Source of the DNA: JBBPZK01 sp965219175
Lineage (GTDB): Bacteria > Actinomycetota > Rubrobacteria > Rubrobacterales > Rubrobacteraceae
DNA length: 64,000 nt
NCBI GenBank assembly: GCA_965219175.1
Contig: CBDCNI010000001.1
Coordinates: 3,325,551-3,389,550, forward strand
Direction: 5' to 3'
Below the pieces are notes generated by a model. It worked only from the letters and a program-made list of their open reading frames with translations, was not told the origin of the DNA and ran no database searches. This document shows, one piece after another, positions 58,993 through 64,000 of the stretch. The stretch's first letter is position 1. Each line of letters starts with the position of its first letter. The translations under genes were made by a program, and so were the position numbers.

Positions 58993-60111
58993 ATGCCAAC
59001 GAATACCGCTGCCTGGCTTGGAGCGAAGCAGGCCCGACTCGAGGTCAAGCCCGCGCCCTACACGCACCCAGGCGAGGACGAGATCGTCGTCAAGAACCAC
59101 GCGGTCGCCATCAACCCCCTCGATTGGATAAAACAGTTCGTCGGCAACCTCATATTTTCCTGGATCAAATACCCGTTCGTCCTCGGCGCGGATCTCGCGG
59201 GCGAGGTCGTCGAAGTCGGGACAAGTGTCACTCGTTTCAAAGTGGGCGACCGTGTTCTCGGTCATGCCGTTGGAACTGACAAAGACCGTAACACTTCGGC
59301 GGAGGGCGCCTTCCAGAAATACGCCATCGTCCTCGCCCACATGGCGGCACCGATCCCCCACACCATGCCGTACGAAAACGCCGCAGTCCTACCCCTGGCC
59401 CTTTCCACCGCAGCCTGCGGTCTCTTCCAGAAAGATCATCTGGCGCTTCAATACCCCTCCGCGAACCCGAAACCCACGGGTGAGACACTCCTCGTCTGGG
59501 GAGGATCGACGAGCGTCGGCGGCAATGCAATCCAACTCGCCGTCGCCGCCGGCTACGAAGTCATCACGACTTCATCCCCACGGAATTTCGACTACGTCAA
59601 GAGTCTCGGCGCGAGCCAGGTCTTCGACTACAACAGCAAGACTGTCGTCGAAGACGTCACCGAGGCTTTGAGAGGCAAGACGATCGCCGGAGCACTCGCC
59701 ATCGGAACGGGATCAGCCGAGCCCTGTTCTGATATCGTCTACGCCTGCAACGGCAACAAATTCGTCTCCACGGCCAGCCAGTCCGTCTCTTTCGAAACCC
59801 TTCCCCTGCGCCGCGGCATGAGCTTGCAGCTTCCACTGCTCGTCCTTCAGCTTCTGTCGGCCAGCGTGTCGATGGGGGTGAAAAACCGGATGAGACATAT
59901 TGGGACAAAGTCTATCTTCGGCTCTACTCTAAAGGACAACGAGGTCAGCAGGGTCATCTACAAAGATTTCCTGCCCCAGGCCCTCGCCGATGGCCACTAT
60001 GTCGCCGCCCCTGAACCAGCAGTCGTCGGAAAGGGGCTTGAGTACGTACAAACCGGGATGGACACTCAAAAGCAAGGCGTCTCCGCCAAGAAAGTGGTGG
60101 TCTCTTTGTGA
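58993..60111 (+). CDS. Medium-chain dehydrogenase/reductase, quinone-reductase-like
   Basis: 372 residues. AINPLDWIKQFVG, YPFVLGADLAGEVVEVGTSV, FKVGDRVLGHAVG and the nucleotide site LLVWGGSTSVGGNAIQLAVA are typical MDR features. The catalytic zinc Cys/His set of alcohol dehydrogenases is absent (GADLAGEV instead of GHExxG), so it is a zinc-independent quinone or enoyl reductase, resembling fungal and actinobacterial zinc-binding-like MDRs. It probably acts with the preceding oxidoreductase under TetR control. Confidence 0.82.
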   Translation: MPTNTAAWLGAKQARLEVKPAPYTHPGEDEIVVKNHAVAINPLDWIKQFVGNLIFSWIKYPFVLGADLAGEVVEVGTSVTRFKVGDRVLGHAVGTDKDRNTSAEGAFQKYAIVLAHMAAPIPHTMPYENAAVLPLALSTAACGLFQKDHLALQYPSANPKPTGETLLVWGGSTSVGGNAIQLAVAAGYEVITTSSPRNFDYVKSLGASQVFDYNSKTVVEDVTEALRGKTIAGALAIGTGSAEPCSDIVYACNGNKFVSTASQSVSFETLPLRRGMSLQLPLLVLQLLSASVSMGVKNRMRHIGTKSIFGSTLKDNEVSRVIYKDFLPQALADGHYVAAPEPAVVGKGLEYVQTGMDTQKQGVSAKKVVVSL

Positions 60112-60267
60112 GCCCGCTTGGCTTGATAGTCTCGATGAGCCGCCTATTTGTCTTTGTATCCTATCCGGAACTCGTACTCCGAATATTATTACTCCAGTCA
60201 CATCGCCATCGAGGCGATGCTATTCGAACGCTGGCCGGTACTATCGGCATCCACTGCCCGCCCCCAG

Positions 60268-60273
60268 TAGAAT
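60268..60273 (+). promoter_or_regulatory. -10 box TAGAAT immediately before AI-2E paralogue C
   Basis: TAGAAT ends six bases before GTG 60280, so transcription would begin at or near the start codon; no ribosome site is seen. A weak candidate, as the -35 region is not convincing and the start codon choice is uncertain. Confidence 0.35.
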
Positions 60274-60279
60274 AGATTC

Positions 60280-61524
60280 GTGGACGATCCGAAACGCCCG
60301 AAAGGGGGTGGAGTGCCGGATAGAGGTGAGAAACCCTCGAAAGGTCGTAACGACACTGAACGGGTCACCGCTCGGCGAGGTGTGAATTCCTCTCGCGGGC
60401 GGCGTCCAGGCAAGGCGGCTGACGGAGGAGTGGAGAGCCGGAAGCGACACGTTCCGACCCGTATCCCGATCTCCGGCCGTACAGGGAAACTGCTGGCGCT
60501 CACCGGCATTGTCGCGCTGGTCCTGATCGCCTGGTACGTCCCGAGCGCACTTTACATAGCCGGTGGCGGGTTCGCGCTGGCCCTCATCCTGTCGTTCCCG
60601 GTACGGGCGCTCTCCCACTTGATGCCCCGCTGGTTGGCGATACTTCTGACATACCTGTTGCTGGTCGGGCTTTTGATCCTGGCTCTCCTCATCCTCGTGC
60701 CGATGCTCGTGGGCCAGTTGAGGGGTCTGATCTCCTCTGCCCCCAACATCGCCAATAGCGCCGACCGGCTCGCCAGAGACCTGCTCCAGCCGCTGGCCGA
60801 TCGAAACCTCCTCTCCGGCGCCTCGCCGGAGCAGGTCATAAGCGACGCCCTCGACCGTCTCTCGAACCGCGCCCAGGACCTGGCTCGCAACTTTCTAGGA
60901 GGACTCCTGGGCTTCTTCTCCACCGCCGTGAACTTCGGGGTAAACCTGCTCGGGGCGCTTTTCGTTTCGGTGTACTTGCTCTTGGACGTAAAAAGGATAA
61001 AGGCCGCCTACCTGAGGGCGCTGCCACACCGCTACCGCCGGGATGGCTTGGAGCTTTGGAACGATGAAGGCGCCTCGCTCTCCAGGTACCTCTCGGGGCT
61101 CGCCCTCGACCTCGTGATCCAGGGGGCGCTCACGACCATCGCCCTTCTCATACTCGGCGTTCCATACGCCATCCTGCTCGGCGTCGTGGTGTCGGTAACC
61201 GCCATCATCCCGTACGCAGGCGCTTTTATCGGCGCCGTGCCGGGTGTCATAGTCGCTTTCTTCGTGTCTCCCACGACCGGCGTGCTGGCGGTTCTCGTAT
61301 ACATAGCCATCCAGCAGCTCGACGGGAACTTCATAATGCCTCGCATCCAGGGTGAAGTATTGCGGGTTCATCCGATCATCGTCCTTCTAGCCATAGTTAT
61401 AGGCGGCGGGCTGGGTGGGCTGGTCGGCATAATAGTCTCCGTTCCGCTGCTCGCGGTCTTGCGGGTCCTCTTCGACTTCTTCCGCGTTCGTCTGGATATA
61501 GAGGATGGCGGATCGGGAGCGTAA
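60280..61524 (+). CDS. AI-2E family transporter, paralogue C
   Basis: 414 residues from GTG 60280. A long, charged Arg/Lys/Gly-rich N-terminal tail (about 65 residues) precedes a membrane part nearly parallel to paralogue A: GGFALALILSFPVRALSHLM, ADRNLLSGASPEQVISDALD and IQQLDGNFIMPRIQGEVLRV. It looks like a recent duplicate of 41502-42659 with an extended tail. Shorter starts within the tail are possible. Confidence 0.86.
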   Translation: MDDPKRPKGGGVPDRGEKPSKGRNDTERVTARRGVNSSRGRRPGKAADGGVESRKRHVPTRIPISGRTGKLLALTGIVALVLIAWYVPSALYIAGGGFALALILSFPVRALSHLMPRWLAILLTYLLLVGLLILALLILVPMLVGQLRGLISSAPNIANSADRLARDLLQPLADRNLLSGASPEQVISDALDRLSNRAQDLARNFLGGLLGFFSTAVNFGVNLLGALFVSVYLLLDVKRIKAAYLRALPHRYRRDGLELWNDEGASLSRYLSGLALDLVIQGALTTIALLILGVPYAILLGVVVSVTAIIPYAGAFIGAVPGVIVAFFVSPTTGVLAVLVYIAIQQLDGNFIMPRIQGEVLRVHPIIVLLAIVIGGGLGGLVGIIVSVPLLAVLRVLFDFFRVRLDIEDGGSGA

Positions 61525-61545
61525 CCTGGCGGCCTCCGGCTTAGG

Positions 61546-62586
61546 CTACGTTGGAGGCTCTTCCTTGCCGTTGGAGTCAGCAGGGCGCACGCCTTCTATT
61601 ATCTCGCGCAGTCCTTCCAGGCGGAGAGGCGGCAGGCTGACGATCTCGCTGGTCGCGGAGGCGAGGCCTATGCCCTCCCCGGAGTAGCGGCGCATCAGGT
61701 TTTCGGAGATGGAACTCTTGACCCGCCGGGCCGAGCGAACGGGTATCACGAAGCGGGCGGACAGCTCGATCCAGTTGTCCGTCAGCTTCACGAAGACTTG
61801 GGGCTCCACATCGCCGCGGGGTACGAGGTAACGTCGGGCCATTTCCGAGAGAGCCCGCGCGCTTTCACGCCGGAAGGCGCTGGTGGCGCCTTCCACCTCT
61901 TCCTGAAGTATCAGTTTTGCCTGCTCCCAGTCGGTTTTGTAGGAGATGGGAATCATGATCTCCTCCCAGATGTACTCGAAGTCCTTGGAGTAATTGTAGA
62001 CGGGGTCTTCGAAGAAGGCCTTGTTCGAGACCGTGACGAGGCGTCCAGTGTACTGCCGGGCGTTTACCCAAGTCTCGGAGTTCTCCGCGCCACCGGGGCT
62101 ACCCATTTCCATGATAGAAGTCCTGAGCGGAGATACGTCTATGACGTCTCCCCGTACCCCGCCCATCATCACCCGGTCGCCCGCCTTGAATACCTTACTG
62201 GTGAGGATGATGATCCAGGCTGCTATCGAGCTGATGACGTTCTGGAGGGCGAACGCCAAACCCGCCGAGAAGCCTCCCAGGACGACGCCCAGCCTGGAGC
62301 CGAAATCCGCCCAGACCAGCAGGATCAGGACGGCCGCCACAGTCCAGATAGCGTATCCGGCTATCTTTCTGAGCCAGTAGGCGCCGTAGCGGTCATCACG
62401 GGCGGCTTCTTCGAGCCCGCCGCCCTCGCTCGCCTCCGTGGTCCCGAACCGCCGGCTGACGGCCCTGCGTACGATCCAGCGCAAGACCAGCGCCCCGGCC
62501 ACTACGAGGACCGTAAGACCCACGTTGCCCCAGATCGGACCACTCAGTAGCCCGGACATTCCTTGCAGAAAACCATCCGGAAACAC
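61546..62586 (-). CDS. MscS-family mechanosensitive channel
   Basis: About 346 residues from GTG 62586, which has GGAGGAG at good spacing; TTG/ATG codons up to 62610 are possible. Two N-terminal helices, then the pore region VVLGGFSAGLAFALQNVISS with SIAAWIIILTSKVFKAGDRV and a cytoplasmic MscS domain (RTSIMEMG, VTVSNKAFF). Opens under membrane tension to relieve osmotic shock. It is convergent with the AI-2E gene and divergent from the DUF389 gene. Confidence 0.87.
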   Translation of the reverse strand: MFPDGFLQGMSGLLSGPIWGNVGLTVLVVAGALVLRWIVRRAVSRRFGTTEASEGGGLEEAARDDRYGAYWLRKIAGYAIWTVAAVLILLVWADFGSRLGVVLGGFSAGLAFALQNVISSIAAWIIILTSKVFKAGDRVMMGGVRGDVIDVSPLRTSIMEMGSPGGAENSETWVNARQYTGRLVTVSNKAFFEDPVYNYSKDFEYIWEEIMIPISYKTDWEQAKLILQEEVEGATSAFRRESARALSEMARRYLVPRGDVEPQVFVKLTDNWIELSARFVIPVRSARRVKSSISENLMRRYSGEGIGLASATSEIVSLPPLRLEGLREIIEGVRPADSNGKEEPPT

Positions 62587-62823
62587 GAGCATCTCCTCCA
62601 AAATCATCAACAGAGTTCACGGACTGTACCAGAGATCAGCCCCACGTATCGCCTTTGTGAAGCTGTTGCTCATGGCGTGAGATCTCTATCTCGAAGCAGA
62701 CACCGGCGCGGCGACTACGGAAATGGAATACTATCTTTATTCAATGTCTTTTCGAGGCCTTACTGGTCCCGATCTTGCGTGGCAAGAGGATATTACTCGG
62801 ATCGTGGCCGGAGCGGAGGCACT

Positions 62824-63879
62824 ATGAGCGCGAGAGAACCTGAAGCCGGCGGTGAGGAGCGAAGCGGCCGGTCCACTTGGTTGGAGTGGCTGGTCGAACG
62901 GGCCGTAAACCTGACTCCAGAGCGCCGCCGGGAAGTGACCGGCGATCTCTTCCCCGAGGGATCAGAGCTACGTTCCTACCTGTACCGCTTCGCCATCTTG
63001 CAGTCTCTCTCCGTGCTGATCGCCGTTTTCGGTTTGATCTCCAACTCGACTGCGGTGGTGATCGGGGCAATGCTCGTGGCGCCGCTCATGAGGCCCGTTC
63101 TTGCCGTGGGTGCGGCGATGGTCTCGGGTTGGCCGGCACGCCAGGGTACTTTCTTCACCGTCGTGGTAGCCGCGAGTGCAGGCTCCGCATTTCTGGCCTG
63201 GGCCACGACGAAGCTGCTGCTTCCCGACAGTACGCCTATCTCCGTCGAGATACTGGCCCGCACCAGTCCCACACTGATAGATGTGGGAATTGCCCTCGCG
63301 GCGGGTGCGGCGGGCGCCTACGCCACGGTACGCAAAGAAGTTGGCGAAGCATTGCCGGGGGTGGCGGTCGCGGTGGCGCTGGTGCCGCCCCTGGCGACCG
63401 TCGGCGTCACCTTCGCCCTAGGCAGGATGGATCTGGCCTGGGGAGCGCTGCTACTGTACCTGACGAACCTGGCGGGTATCGTGCTCGTCGGAGCTTTAGT
63501 GTTCCTCCTAACCGGGTTCGCCCCAAAACTTCAGGTGATAGGCGAGGAGAGGCGCATCCGGGCCGGTATCGTCACGGCGGCCGTGGCCGTTGTGTTAGTC
63601 TCTGTTCCTCTAGGCATACAGTCGTGGAACGGGATAAAAACAAACCGAAATACGAATGCGGCCTCGGAGCACGTGCAATCGTGGCTCAAAGGTACAGGAC
63701 TTCAGGAAACCGAGATCAAAGTAGACGGTGAACAAGTGGTCGTGAGCGTCGTCGGAGCCGATAAACCACCCCCGCCGGGACGACTAGCGGAAGGGATAGC
63801 AAGAGAGATCGGCACCCCGGTGAAAGTGAAAGTACAGTGGACCAAGCGTGTCGAGACCTCGGCCGAAAGCAAGCCATAG
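62824..63879 (+). CDS. DUF389 domain membrane protein
   Basis: 351 residues from ATG 62824 (CGGAGGCACT before it); the longer open frame upstream lacks coding character. SYLYRFAILQSLSVLIAVFG, NSTAVVIGAMLVAPLMRPVL, AAGAAGAYATVRKEVGEALP and GVAVAVALVPPLATVGVTFA are the DUF389/TIGR00341 core with seven to eight helices. The C-terminal 75 residues form a soluble domain. Function unknown; proposed as a transporter or stress protein. Confidence 0.85.
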   Translation: MSAREPEAGGEERSGRSTWLEWLVERAVNLTPERRREVTGDLFPEGSELRSYLYRFAILQSLSVLIAVFGLISNSTAVVIGAMLVAPLMRPVLAVGAAMVSGWPARQGTFFTVVVAASAGSAFLAWATTKLLLPDSTPISVEILARTSPTLIDVGIALAAGAAGAYATVRKEVGEALPGVAVAVALVPPLATVGVTFALGRMDLAWGALLLYLTNLAGIVLVGALVFLLTGFAPKLQVIGEERRIRAGIVTAAVAVVLVSVPLGIQSWNGIKTNRNTNAASEHVQSWLKGTGLQETEIKVDGEQVVVSVVGADKPPPPGRLAEGIAREIGTPVKVKVQWTKRVETSAESKP

Positions 63880-63989
63880 AGGACTCGATAGCGAGGTAGA
63901 AGCAACGGAAATAGAAGCCCTACGGTTGCTCCAACCTCGGTCCCGTGAGATCTACCCGGCGGCGATCCGGTCCGGAAAACGAAGGAGAA

Positions 63990-64000
63990 ATGATAGTGCA
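63990..64000 (+). CDS. Start of a further gene running off the window
   Basis: ATG at 63990-63992 follows GAAGGAG at good spacing and reads ATG-ATA-GTG. Only three full codons are visible, so the product cannot be named. Confidence 0.4.

Noticed and set aside
1..64000. CRISPR arrays, rRNA genes and intact tRNA genes
   Set aside because: No regularly spaced repeats, rRNA-like segments or complete cloverleaf were found; only the tRNA-Arg half at 7347.

Overview
The window is high-GC DNA with dense operons, many GTG/TTG starts and good GGAGG ribosome sites. The gene content (heliorhodopsin, PucR and TetR regulators, AI-2E-type permeases, a gamma-glutamyl/ureohydrolase catabolic cluster, DUF4260 and DUF389 proteins) points to an actinobacterium, most likely Rubrobacter-like. 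That taxonomic placement is inference; no rRNA or marker gene is present.

Layout. (1) 1-6810, plus strand: a sugar-acid catabolic operon with an IlvD/Edd sugar-acid dehydratase, a LarA-like nickel-pincer isomerase, an MFS carboxylate transporter, a lactonase-like metallo-beta-lactamase-fold hydrolase and an enolase-superfamily dehydratase. (2) 6811-7612: a small graveyard of mobile DNA holding an ISL3-like transposase scrap, the exact 3' half of a tRNA-Arg(ACG), the C-terminal tail of a tyrosine integrase and a PIN-toxin scrap. (3) 7613-22786, minus strand: a nitrogen-compound catabolic island with a FluG-like amidohydrolase, a glutamine-synthetase-family ligase, three APC permeases, two ureohydrolases, a nitrilase-fold amidase, three SDRs, a deacetylase and an NCS1 transporter gutted by an in-frame deletion. 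It faces a divergent PucR regulator (23015-24556). (4) 24666-30275: an MFS exporter, then two tandem nine-residue mini-genes both encoding MIEGGGRTW, two membrane HD-GYP proteins (the first catalytically degenerate) and a small membrane protein. (5) 30420-37555: a surface-glycan operon (GT2, DUF2064, epimerase, methyltransferase, YfhO-like protein, beta-propeller lipoprotein). (6) 37679-39784: a nucleoside phosphorylase and a divergent S-adenosylhomocysteinase homologue that lacks canonical substrate residues. (7) 39831-48522: a flippase-like membrane protein, PRC-barrel protein, AI-2E permease, MarR-regulated ABC exporter with twin permeases, heliorhodopsin and a TetR/DUF4260 unit. (8) 48565-57129: TetR, transposase scraps, another AI-2E permease, TVP38 and ferric-reductase-like membrane proteins, a MacB-type ABC pair, two broken TetR genes abutting head-on, and a complete IS5-family element with inverted repeats and a TAA duplication. 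(9) 57180-64000: a TetR with a perfect palindromic operator shared by two divergent promoters, two oxidoreductases, a third AI-2E permease, an MscS channel and a DUF389 protein.

The most unusual item is the MIEGGGRTW pair. The two copies differ at three bases, all silent (one in the stop codon), each has a strong ribosome site, and they stand directly before the membrane HD-GYP genes. I do not recognise this peptide. Also noteworthy are the divergent SAHH/phosphorylase pair and several promoters placed so close to start codons that leaderless transcripts are likely.
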